Position numbers and translations under genes: made by a program. DNA of 53,815 bases, from assembly GCA_963204965.1 (NCBI GenBank), contig CAUJKA010000050.1, forward strand, positions 1 to 53,815, read 5' to 3'. This document shows positions 1 through 7,706 of this stretch, in pieces; within the stretch, counting starts at the first letter, position 1, and each line of letters begins with the position of its first letter. The notes beneath the pieces were generated by a model. It was not told the DNA's origin, made no database searches, and saw nothing but the letters and a program-made list of their open reading frames with translations. This stretch comes from Planctomycetota bacterium. Lineage in GTDB: Bacteria; Planctomycetota; Planctomycetia; Pirellulales; Pirellulaceae.

Positions 1-2
1 CG

Positions 3-1055
3 CTTGCAGCCTTCTTGACTGACTACCTCAAACGCCGAGGCGAATCTGTGAAGCCCGGAACGGTTGAAGTTTGGAAGCAAGTCGTAGACAACCTTAACGC
101 CTACCTTCCAAAAGGTATCTATCTTGACGATGTTACCGCTGGCCACGCCAAAGCATTCTTGGAATCGATAACAGGCAAGATGGCGAAATCCACTGTCGAC
201 AAGCGGGTGCGATTCGCTCGGCAGTTTTTTGCAGATGCAGTTGACTGGGAGTTGATCGCAACAAACCCTTTTTCCAAAGTGAAGACAACCACCCCCAAAG
301 CCAAGTCAAACGTAGAGGTTCCAGTCGAGACGATCAAGCGGGTGCTAGCAGTTTGTGACCCAAGTTGGAAAACGATCGTCGCACTGTCGCGTTATGGTGG
401 CCTACGCTGTCCATCAGAGGTTCTTTCGCTTCGATGGTGTGACGTCGATTTTGAAAATGGAATGATGTACATACCCGAACCCAAGGTGGAACATCATGAC
501 GGCCGAGGCGTCAGAGCGTGTCCGATCTTTGGCGAGCTTCGACCGTTTCTAGACGATGCCTTTGAGCTGAGGACTACTGAATTCGTGGTTGACCAACAAG
601 TCTACCGCGATCGGGCCAATACTTCCCATGGCTGGAAGAACTCGAACCTTCGAACCCAATTCATTCGCATCCTAGCTAAGGCTGGAATAACCCCTTGGAA
701 GCGGCTATTCCACTCGATGCGAGCTAGCCGGCAAACCGAGCTCGAGAGGGTTCACCCGCTGCACGTAGTGTGCTCTTGGCTTGGCAACACAGAGCGGATT
801 GCCAGAAGCAACTACCTGCTGATTACTGAAGCCGACGTCCAACGCGCCCAGAAAGTGACGCATAATCCGACGCACGAAACCCAAGAAGTGACGCAAAATC
901 CGACGCAGCACCTAGCGTGCACAGAGCACGCATTGAGCCAGCAGCCCCAAGAAAACATTGGGGAAAACGCTGTATTCCCTGCAAAAAGCAAGGAAAATCA
1001 GCGGAGAGGACAGGATTCGAACCTGCGGACCAGTTTTACCCGGTCGGTTCATTAG
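3..1055 (+). CDS. Tyrosine recombinase / phage-type integrase, 5' end cut by window edge
   Basis: Site-specific recombinase of the phage integrase family, expected to cut and rejoin DNA through a tyrosine. The frame is open to the left edge (reads LAAFLTDYLKRRG), so the true start lies outside; the N-terminal part of the SAM-like core-binding domain is missing. Visible catalytic elements are GGLRCPSEVLSLRW (first Arg), the HSMR box (second Arg, near base 715) and WLGN...SNYL, whose Tyr is the likely nucleophile. The C-terminal tail contains an 11-residue repeat (VTHNPTH / VTQNPTQ). The final 17 codons plus stop (RGQDSNLR...) are the antisense of the adjacent tRNA-Ser, so the reading frame runs into the probable attachment site. 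This suggests a tRNA-targeted integrative element lying to the left. The family is clear; whether the enzyme is active is unknown. Confidence 0.85.
   Translation, partial: LAAFLTDYLKRRGESVKPGTVEVWKQVVDNLNAYLPKGIYLDDVTAGHAKAFLESITGKMAKSTVDKRVRFARQFFADAVDWELIATNPFSKVKTTTPKAKSNVEVPVETIKRVLAVCDPSWKTIVALSRYGGLRCPSEVLSLRWCDVDFENGMMYIPEPKVEHHDGRGVRACPIFGELRPFLDDAFELRTTEFVVDQQVYRDRANTSHGWKNSNLRTQFIRILAKAGITPWKRLFHSMRASRQTELERVHPLHVVCSWLGNTERIARSNYLLITEADVQRAQKVTHNPTHETQEVTQNPTQHLACTEHALSQQPQENIGENAVFPAKSKENQRRGQDSNLRTSFTRSVH
853..907 (+). repeat. 22-bp direct repeat inside the integrase tail
   Basis: Two copies of a 22-base unit, at 853-874 and 886-907, differ at one base and have a period of 33 bases (11 codons). 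They encode VTHNPTH and VTQNPTQ in the recombinase C-terminus, between the catalytic domain and the tRNA overlap. They could be a duplicated linker or arm-type binding sites; the sequence alone cannot decide. Confidence 0.7.
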
Positions 1056-1090
1056 CAATGAACTGCTTTCGACCACTCAGCCACCTCTCC
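1002..1090 (-). tRNA. tRNA-Ser (anticodon GCT)
   Basis: 89 nt. It folds with a 7-bp acceptor stem (GGAGAGG/CCTCTCC), discriminator G at 1002, a D arm GGCTGAGTGG, anticodon loop TTGCTAA (GCT, reading AGC/AGU), a long variable arm typical of class II tRNA, and T arm GGTTCGAATCC. No CCA is encoded. The 3' half overlaps the end of the convergent integrase gene, as expected for a tRNA used as an integration target. Confidence 0.95.
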
Positions 1091-1528
1091 GGTCAAATTC
1101 CTTCGCCTTTTCGATACCGGCATCGTTGACGACGAAGACCGATTCGAGCGACTGTTTAGGCCGCTGGGGCAAGGGAGTGTATATCTAAGCAAACCGCCAG
1201 ATTCTTGCAACATCTCCTGAGCAGTTTTGAGGCCTGTTTTTGGTGAGTGACGCACTTTAATCCGGAAAAAGCTGTTCCTCACGGCTTCAAAGACGATTCC
1301 AAGCACGCAAAGTTCACTCTCTGCCCCTAGATGAATCAAGCTTAAGCTCGACTTTGTCCATCATCTTCCGTCCAGTAAAGAACTTTCCGCAACTTTGGCC
1401 CCTATCCTGGTGTTTGCAGTTTTTGGGTTAGGTATTGTTACCAATCCGCGGCGGTTTCATGCATTTCTCGCAACATTATGCTTGTATGAGGCTTACGTCA
1501 ATTTTCCCAAAAGAAGGGCTCACGCGAA
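1091..1528. other. Intergenic region, no gene seen
   Basis: 438 bases between tRNA-Ser and the CotH gene. It should hold the tRNA promoter on minus and the CotH promoter on plus. No convincing promoter hexamers, RNA fold or conserved ORF were recognised; a minus-strand open frame here is only the tRNA shadow extended. Confidence 0.5.
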
Positions 1529-3589
1529 ATGCGAATTCGAAGACTGATTCCATTCAGCTTGCTCATCCTGGCCAGTCATATTCCAGCTTGTCAGGCTCAA
1601 GATGAACCAAACCGACCTCCTCGACCTGAAGGCCAACAAGGTCCCCCCGAAAATGGTCAACCGCCCAATGGCCCCGGCGGATTTGGTTTTGGAGGCCCTG
1701 GAGGCGGAATGGGCTTCGGCGGAATGGGCGGTCCAAATCGGCAGCCCATGAAAGTCGTCGAGAAATTCGATGCCAATAAAGACGGTTGGCTGAATTCCGA
1801 GGAGCGAAGCGAAGCAAAGAAATATGTCGCTGAACAGAAGGCCAACATGCCAAGTCGCGGCGGCTTCGGACCTCCAGGTCAAGGCGGCCCAGGCGGTGGA
1901 TTTCCCGGTGGCGGAGCTCCAGGCGGTCCAGGAGGCGGTGGTCCTGGAGGCGGTGGTGGTCCAGGTGGCGGTGGCGGTCGGGGTGGCCGTGGTGGCGGTA
2001 TGGGCCGCGCGAATATGCCTCCGGCAGAGCCCGGCAAGAAGATCGCCAAGTCGGATGTCACGCCGATCGAAGGCAGCCTTTACGATACCAACGTCCTCCG
2101 AACGATCTTCATCGACTTCGAAGCCAAAGATTGGGAAGCCGAACTGTCGGCTTTTCGAGATACGGATGTCGATGTAACGGCAACCATGACCGTCGACGGC
2201 AAAGAGTATCCGCTGGTTGGAGTTCGCTTCCGCGGCAACACATCTCTACAAATGGTCCCCAACGGCTACAAGAAGCCGCTCAACATTGCGATGGACTTGG
2301 CCAACGAAGATCAAAAGCTGTACGGCTACAAGACACTCAACTTGCTCAACGGTGTTAACGACCCAACCCTCCTCAGCGCTGCATTGTATTCTCGCTTTGC
2401 AACAGCACACTTCCCCGCACCTAAGGCGAACTTGGTGCGACTGGTCGTCAACGGCGAATTCTGGGGGATTTACTCCAACGTTCAACAACTGAACAAGGAG
2501 TTCCTTAAGGAGAACTACGACAAGTCCAAAGGCGCTCGCTGGAAAGTACCAGGATCACCTCAGTCCCGAGCGGGCCTAGAGTACTTTGGCGAAGACAAAG
2601 CCTCGTACGAACGACTGTTCGAAGCCAAAGATGCATCGGACAAAGATTGGAAGAAACTGATCGATCTCTGCCGCATCCTCAAGGAAACTCCCACGGAAGA
2701 ACTGGCTGAGACTATCAAGCCGTTGATCGATATCGATGAGCTTCTGTGGTTCCTTGCCATCGATATCGCATCGGTCAATAGCGATGGTTACTGGACGCGC
2801 GGTAGCGACTATTACATTTGGCTCGACGACAAGAACAAGTTTCATTTCTATCCCTACGACATGAACGAAGCGTTCCTGGCTGGTCATGGCCCCGGCGGCG
2901 GACCTGGTGGTGGACGCGGAGGTCGTGGTGGCGGAATGGGCCCTGGTGGTCCTGGCTTTCCGGGTGGAGCTCCGGGAGACCCCGGCAGACCACCGCGCGA
3001 AGGCGAGGAAGGTCGGCCACGTGAAGGTCAACCCCGTGAAGGTCGTCCAGGCGAAGGCCGACCAAATGAAGGTCGACCACCAGAGGGCCAGCAAGCTCAG
3101 GAAGGTCCACGACGAGGTCAAGGTGGCGATAACCAAGGCCCAGGTGGCCAAGGTTTCGGAGGTCCCGGCGGCCCTGGTGGCTTCGGAGGCCCAGGTGGTT
3201 TTGGAGGTCCTGGAGGTCCTGGTTTTGGCGGACCTGGAGGCCCTGGTTTTGGCGGGCCCGGTGGTGGAGGCCCTGATCTCGATCCGCTAGCTGGATTGAA
3301 CAACGATCGCTTCCCACTTCGAAGCAAAATCCTCGCAGTTCCTGAATTCAAAAAGCAGTATCTTGCCAACATCAAGACGCTAGGCGAAGAGATGAGCTGG
3401 AAGAACGTCGAGCCGTTTGTAACACAAATGCGAAAACTCATTGAGACTGAACTCAAGGAAGACACTCGCAAATTGTCTGGCTACGAAGAGTTTCTGAAGG
3501 CGACTTCATCTACCGGTGAGGGCGATGGGGAGACTTTGAAAAAATTCTTCGACACTCGAAGTGCTCGACTGAAGAAGGCTGCCGAGTAA
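1529..3589 (+). CDS. Secreted CotH-kinase family protein with EF-hand and Gly-rich linkers
   Basis: 686 residues. A signal peptide (about residues 1-23, cleavage near CQA/QD) is followed by a Gly/Pro-rich segment, an EF-hand loop (DANKDGWLNSEE, about residues 79-90), a second Gly-rich stretch, and the CotH kinase domain split by a third, very long Gly/Pro/Glu-Gly-Arg-rich insert (about residues 453-588). CotH signatures are FRGNTS, KKPLNI, LNLLNGVNDPT, WGIYSNVQQ and YYIWLDDKNKFHFYPYDMNEAF. CotH proteins are atypical protein kinases in spore coats and occur widely as secreted proteins in planctomycetes; the substrate here is unknown. An AGAAGG site about 10 bases upstream supports the start. 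The third insert sits between the YDMNEAF segment and the C-terminal part of the fold, so it would loop out of the domain. Confidence 0.88.
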   Translation: MRIRRLIPFSLLILASHIPACQAQDEPNRPPRPEGQQGPPENGQPPNGPGGFGFGGPGGGMGFGGMGGPNRQPMKVVEKFDANKDGWLNSEERSEAKKYVAEQKANMPSRGGFGPPGQGGPGGGFPGGGAPGGPGGGGPGGGGGPGGGGGRGGRGGGMGRANMPPAEPGKKIAKSDVTPIEGSLYDTNVLRTIFIDFEAKDWEAELSAFRDTDVDVTATMTVDGKEYPLVGVRFRGNTSLQMVPNGYKKPLNIAMDLANEDQKLYGYKTLNLLNGVNDPTLLSAALYSRFATAHFPAPKANLVRLVVNGEFWGIYSNVQQLNKEFLKENYDKSKGARWKVPGSPQSRAGLEYFGEDKASYERLFEAKDASDKDWKKLIDLCRILKETPTEELAETIKPLIDIDELLWFLAIDIASVNSDGYWTRGSDYYIWLDDKNKFHFYPYDMNEAFLAGHGPGGGPGGGRGGRGGGMGPGGPGFPGGAPGDPGRPPREGEEGRPREGQPREGRPGEGRPNEGRPPEGQQAQEGPRRGQGGDNQGPGGQGFGGPGGPGGFGGPGGFGGPGGPGFGGPGGPGFGGPGGGGPDLDPLAGLNNDRFPLRSKILAVPEFKKQYLANIKTLGEEMSWKNVEPFVTQMRKLIETELKEDTRKLSGYEEFLKATSSTGEGDGETLKKFFDTRSARLKKAAE

Positions 3590-3629
3590 TAAAATCGACT
3601 CGATTGGGGCTCATAGCTCCCTCACACAT

Positions 3630-3699
3630 ACAGAGGCTACATTCGAACGGGTTTCGACTGGAATACTCCAGTTCAGGCCTTGCTGAATGTGGCCTCTGT
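3630..3699 (+). promoter_or_regulatory. Long hairpin in the CotH-argG intergenic region
   Basis: Arms 3630-3644 and 3685-3699 pair over 15 bases with one G-U type exception, and a nested stem (ACTGGA/TCCAGT, 3657-3662 with 3667-3672) closes on a 4-base loop. No T-run follows, so it is not a typical intrinsic terminator. It lies about 140 bases upstream of argG and could be a 3' stabilising structure of the upstream mRNA or a leader element. Confidence 0.5.
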
Positions 3700-3840
3700 C
3701 GTTTCGGCGATTGACAGAACGCCAGTTGCGGTGAGAATTTCCAGGAGTTCTGGCGAAAACAGCCAACCGCGGACCGCTTCCCACCTTGAAACGGTTGGCC
3801 AAAACTCCCATCTGCATTCTCATTTTCGAAGGTTTTCAAC

Positions 3841-5055
3841 GTGACGGTCTGCGTACTGGCTTACTCTGGGGGTTTGGATACATCGTGCATGCTCGGCTGG
3901 TTGATCGAGCGAGGCTATGAAGTTCACGCTGTCTACGTCGATCTCGGACAACCCGGCGAAGATCGCCAGCAGATGAAGGACAAGGCCGTTAAGATCGGAG
4001 CCAAGAGCGTCCGAATGATCGACGCCCGCGAAGAGCTTTGTAGTGACTTTGCCTTTCCGTGCTTGATGTGGCAAGCCAAATACGAAGGCCCCTATCTGCT
4101 TGGAACCAGTATCGCTCGACCGCTGATCACTAAAAAGATCTTGGAAGTTGCTGACGAAGTGGGTGCCGAAGTTTACGCCCACGGCGCGACGGGCAAAGGC
4201 AACGATCAATGTCGTTTCCAGTTAGCCGCTGAAGCCCTTCGTCCAAGCATCCGCGTTTACGCTCCCTGGCGAACCAAAGAATGGCGAGATGACTTTCCTG
4301 GCCGCGCCGAGATGATCGCATATTGCGAAGCCCGAAACATTCCAGTTAAAGCGACCACGAAAAAGCCTTATTCGTCCGATGAAAACGCGCTACACATTAG
4401 CTATGAAGCCGGCGAATTAGAGAAGCTGGACATTTGTGGAGTAGACTTGGTGGACTTCACCATGACGGTCAGCCCTCAACAAGCTCCTGAAAAGCCCGAA
4501 GAGGTTACCATCTCCTTCGAAGCCGGTATCCCGATTGCCGTTAACGGCAAGAAGTGCTCGGCCTTGGAAGTCGTTTCACAACTCAACGATATCGGCGGAC
4601 GCAACGGCGTAGGCCGAATCGACATCGTTGAGAATCGTTTCGTAGGGATGAAGAGCCGTGGAGTCTACGAAGCACCAGGCATGACACTACTCTACGAAGC
4701 CGCGCGTCACATCGAACAACTGACGCTCGACCGCGACTTGATTCACTTCCGCGACACCGTTTCACCGATGGTTGCCGAGATGGTCTATTACGGCTTTTGG
4801 TTCACCGCCAAGATGAATGCACTCAAGGCATTTATCAAGAAATCACACGAAGTGGTTACAGGCGAAGTAACCTTCAGACTGTACAAGGGCAACGCTCAAG
4901 TTCTTCGGCGCAGCAGCCCCAACAGCTTGTACGACGAAGGTATTGCCACCATGGAAGGCGGCGGAGCCTACAATCAAGACGACGCCGAAGGCTTCCTCCG
5001 AATCCAAGGCTTGCCTTACCGAGTCCAAGGCAAATCGCGAAACTTGGGGCAATAA
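3841..5055 (+). CDS. argG: Argininosuccinate synthase
   Basis: 404 residues, full length for the family. Joins citrulline and aspartate with ATP to give argininosuccinate, the penultimate step of arginine synthesis, in the cytoplasm. The N-terminal ATP-pyrophosphatase loop AYSGGLDTSCML (residues 7-18), the central GATGKGNDQCRFQL motif and PYSSDENALHISYEAGE are all present. The start is GTG; AAGG eight bases upstream fits a ribosome binding site. A perfect TTGACA at 3711-3716 could be a -35 box, but the matching -10 is weak. No other arginine genes are adjacent, so argG appears to be a single transcription unit. Confidence 0.97.
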   Translation: MTVCVLAYSGGLDTSCMLGWLIERGYEVHAVYVDLGQPGEDRQQMKDKAVKIGAKSVRMIDAREELCSDFAFPCLMWQAKYEGPYLLGTSIARPLITKKILEVADEVGAEVYAHGATGKGNDQCRFQLAAEALRPSIRVYAPWRTKEWRDDFPGRAEMIAYCEARNIPVKATTKKPYSSDENALHISYEAGELEKLDICGVDLVDFTMTVSPQQAPEKPEEVTISFEAGIPIAVNGKKCSALEVVSQLNDIGGRNGVGRIDIVENRFVGMKSRGVYEAPGMTLLYEAARHIEQLTLDRDLIHFRDTVSPMVAEMVYYGFWFTAKMNALKAFIKKSHEVVTGEVTFRLYKGNAQVLRRSSPNSLYDEGIATMEGGGAYNQDDAEGFLRIQGLPYRVQGKSRNLGQ

Positions 5056-5134
5056 CTTTCAGCCACAGTCCGGAGGACGCCACATCTTTGCCGGTGTGCG
5101 TCAGCCACCGGAATGAAGAAAGCGAGATTCGTAA

Positions 5135-5145
5135 GCCCGGAGGGC
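5135..5145. repeat. Short palindrome GCCC-GGA-GGGC downstream of argG
   Basis: A small perfect inverted repeat follows a second imperfect one (GCCGGTG near 5091 with GCCACCGG near 5104). Both sit in the 198-base gap after argG. They look like a short dispersed palindromic or mRNA-end element rather than a terminator, since no T-run follows. Confidence 0.35.
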
Positions 5146-5253
5146 GATACAAACTTGCTTAGCAATCAGCCCAATACCGATCATCGCTAAAGGGCGCTTC
5201 AGAGTTCATAAATACCGTAGTTAGCGAATGAAGATTTACACCGGAAGTAGCGT

Positions 5254-5634
5254 TCATCGTACGCGTTTCTCGAAAATTACAAGCAAATGATTTCCTTTTG
5301 GATTCTCGAAGAAAACAACATTAGTTGCGAAATCATCACCAGTTTGGATTTGATACTTCTTGGGTTGACCATCGATTCGGTAATTCACCCATTGAGATGA
5401 TTTGGATGACGCCGATCTATCCACAGGCATAGACTCTATGTAGCCGCCGACGAATTTGTACGGCCCACTCTCGTCCCCAATCAATTCAACAAATTCCCAT
5501 CCAATTGAATTCACCTTTGCCGCACTATTCTTTGTGACATAGGGAAAAGTGTCTCGTTTGAACATAGCCCTTGCAGCCACAGCGACAAAGAGCATTAACA
5601 AAAGCAGATGCCAAATTCGGAATCTTACTCGCAC
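5254..5634 (-). CDS. Small membrane-anchored protein of unknown function
   Basis: 126 residues. The N-terminus reads RFRIWHLLLLMLFVAVAARAM: a basic FR motif followed by one hydrophobic helix (about residues 7-23), a pattern repeated in many planctomycete proteins and seen again in the LRR protein at 21744. The rest is a soluble, presumably extracytoplasmic domain of about 100 residues with no family I recognise. It is isolated: convergent with argG and downstream of the phosphoesterase with a 242-base gap. Confidence 0.6.
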   Translation of the reverse strand: MRVRFRIWHLLLLMLFVAVAARAMFKRDTFPYVTKNSAAKVNSIGWEFVELIGDESGPYKFVGGYIESMPVDRSASSKSSQWVNYRIDGQPKKYQIQTGDDFATNVVFFENPKGNHLLVIFEKRVR

Positions 5635-5876
5635 ACTTCCCTCTTCAGATTTCTTTCGGTGGCTCTTGTGAATTTTCGTGGCTAGAAAAAAGACACTGTA
5701 CTGAAGTAGCGAAGACCATTTTAGCCCTCACCGCTTATGGCTCGCATTACTCGCCACGCCTCTCTCCCGCGAATTGGGCCAAACTCTAAACGGTCAGCTT
5801 CAGCGCGCGGGAGAGTTCATCACTCGTGCATTCTTAGACTAACGAGCTTCTGAATCTATTGTGAACTTGCGAAGAA

Positions 5877-7505
5877 TCACTCGATCACAATGCCTCGACG
5901 GCTGGTGTGCGTTTTTCCGTCGGGGAAGGTGACGCGAACTTCGATGAGCTGCGTTCCGTTGCTGACTGCAGTGGGTAATGCACCAGCCCAGATATGTGGC
6001 GTTAAGTGAGGCTTGGGGAGGTCTCGCCATTTGTGAGTGAGATCGAGCGCATCTTTGGCGATCTCCTCGACCAGCGCAGGATCAGCCATGGTTGTCGCTT
6101 GCATCGCTGTCCAAGCGGACTCACCCAAACGCATTTCACACTTGCACTTCTCGCAGCCATTGAAGACATTGGCAAGCACTTTAGTCTCAACTCTTTCAGA
6201 CGACTTGATGCGCTCGGGAGCGTAAATGTTCATCTGGTATTCTTCGGGTCTTCCGGCGGCGTGGAGCTCTAAACTGTAGTTCGCACCGTCAAACTCCATG
6301 ATCGAATATCCATTGGGGCCACCATCGCTCATCGTGGCATGCGGAATACCGCGTTCATCTTTGCGACCCGACCACCAACTTCCGCAAACGGTGACGTTGA
6401 CGATGTGATGGTGCTTCTTGGCACCCATCCATCCGTCTTCCTGACCGATGTAGTAATGCTGCATGTTGTGCGTATGCGCCGACAATGAAATGGCCGCTGG
6501 ACGCTTTTCGATCAAACGATACAAATCCTGACGATCCAAGACGTCGATCAGCGGAATGTGCATCATCAACACGACCAACTGGTCTTGGGGAATGCCTTCC
6601 AGATCTTTGCGAATGAAGGTCATCTGTTCGGGGCCAAGACCGCCGACATAGTTGGCTTTCTTACCATCTTTGGCTGCGACCCAGGTCACATCGTCCACCA
6701 CGATGAAGTGTGCGGGGCCGTGGTCGAACGAATAGTACGATGGCCCATAGATTCGCTCGAAGGTTTCATCGCTCAGCTTGTCATCGGGAGCGTCGTAGTT
6801 TTGATCGTGGTTTCCAAGAACGTTGTACCAAGGCAATCCGATCAGAGCGATGGACTGATTGTGCGGCTCCATCACGCTCAAATCGTCAAACACGATGTCG
6901 CCGAGAGTTACACCAAAGGAGGCTTGATGAGCTTCTTGAGCAACAACCTGCTCAATGACGTCATGCGTCATATACTCGACTTCGGCAATGTCGCGAGGCT
7001 GAGTATCACCGAAGAACAACGCTCGGAACTTATCTGGCTCGGGACGCTCGTACAAAGCAAAATCCACGGATTCAGGAAGCGGGCCAGTTGGTGCAACACC
7101 AGGAAACTTAAATGAAGCAGGCGAGCCGGCGGGCTTGTGGATGTAATAGAACTGAGGCAGATTCTGCGCGTTCAAATGCGTCATGTAGTTGCGAGGCTTG
7201 ATAACAAACAAAATGGTGTCGTCCGTGACCGTCAGCTCGTACTTGCCTTCTGCATCGGTCTTTACGATGTCGATTCCATTGCTCACGCGAACTCCCGGCA
7301 GACCTTTTTCACCCGCTTCGCGAGTCCGATTGCGATTCTTGTCGTCATAAACAACTCCCCGAGCAATGCTTTTCGGAACCACGGCAGTTAGCGCGCCGTT
7401 TGCTGGCGCGGCTGGCTTAGGTTGCACTTGTTGTGCTTGCAGTGCTTGAATCTGCGACAAACAAAAGACGACGAACATCAATGATAGAAGGCAGCTACTC
7501 TTCAC
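5877..7505 (-). CDS. Secreted calcineurin-like metallophosphoesterase
   Basis: 542 residues. A signal peptide (about residues 1-24) is followed by an N-terminal beta-sandwich of the SdrD/Cna-B-like type (VVYDDKNRNRTREAGEKGLPGV, about residues 51-72), then the metallophosphoesterase core with FGDTQPR, LGDIVFDD, the GNHDQN box, MMHIPL and SAHTHN, which supply the two-metal ligands (D, D, N, H, H). A C-terminal domain of about 150 residues follows, as in the calcineurin-like N- and C-terminal domain proteins common in Bacteroidetes and planctomycetes. The substrate (phosphodiester, nucleotide or sugar phosphate) cannot be told. It lies downstream of priA on the same strand, separated by 201 bases that presumably carry its own promoter. 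Confidence 0.9.
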   Translation of the reverse strand: MKSSCLLSLMFVVFCLSQIQALQAQQVQPKPAAPANGALTAVVPKSIARGVVYDDKNRNRTREAGEKGLPGVRVSNGIDIVKTDAEGKYELTVTDDTILFVIKPRNYMTHLNAQNLPQFYYIHKPAGSPASFKFPGVAPTGPLPESVDFALYERPEPDKFRALFFGDTQPRDIAEVEYMTHDVIEQVVAQEAHQASFGVTLGDIVFDDLSVMEPHNQSIALIGLPWYNVLGNHDQNYDAPDDKLSDETFERIYGPSYYSFDHGPAHFIVVDDVTWVAAKDGKKANYVGGLGPEQMTFIRKDLEGIPQDQLVVLMMHIPLIDVLDRQDLYRLIEKRPAAISLSAHTHNMQHYYIGQEDGWMGAKKHHHIVNVTVCGSWWSGRKDERGIPHATMSDGGPNGYSIMEFDGANYSLELHAAGRPEEYQMNIYAPERIKSSERVETKVLANVFNGCEKCKCEMRLGESAWTAMQATTMADPALVEEIAKDALDLTHKWRDLPKPHLTPHIWAGALPTAVSNGTQLIEVRVTFPDGKTHTSRRGIVIE

Positions 7506-7706
7506 GGTTTGCTCATTCTCGAAGGTGGGTACAAAAGGCAGGCGTTGAGCCCATTACTCTAATTGATGAAGCAAAGAATATCAGTCCTCAGCAAGGCAAC
7601 CAAGGCTCGATCGCCAGATTTAACCAACTCATCATCTTCGGTTCTTCTGAGAGGGAATTCTGGCGAATTCCACTACGGGCAGGCAAAGGTTATCGTTGAA
7701 ACAGAA

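Noticed and set aside
1879..2061. Possible CRISPR or tandem-repeat array in the Gly-rich segments
   Set aside because: Codon-level repetition in a coding frame with no constant repeat or unique spacers. No CRISPR array was found anywhere in the window.
1563..3471. Long Gly/Pro- and His/Leu-rich minus-strand frames opposite the CotH gene
   Set aside because: Shadow frames created by GGT/GGC repeat codons; no ribosome binding sites or families.
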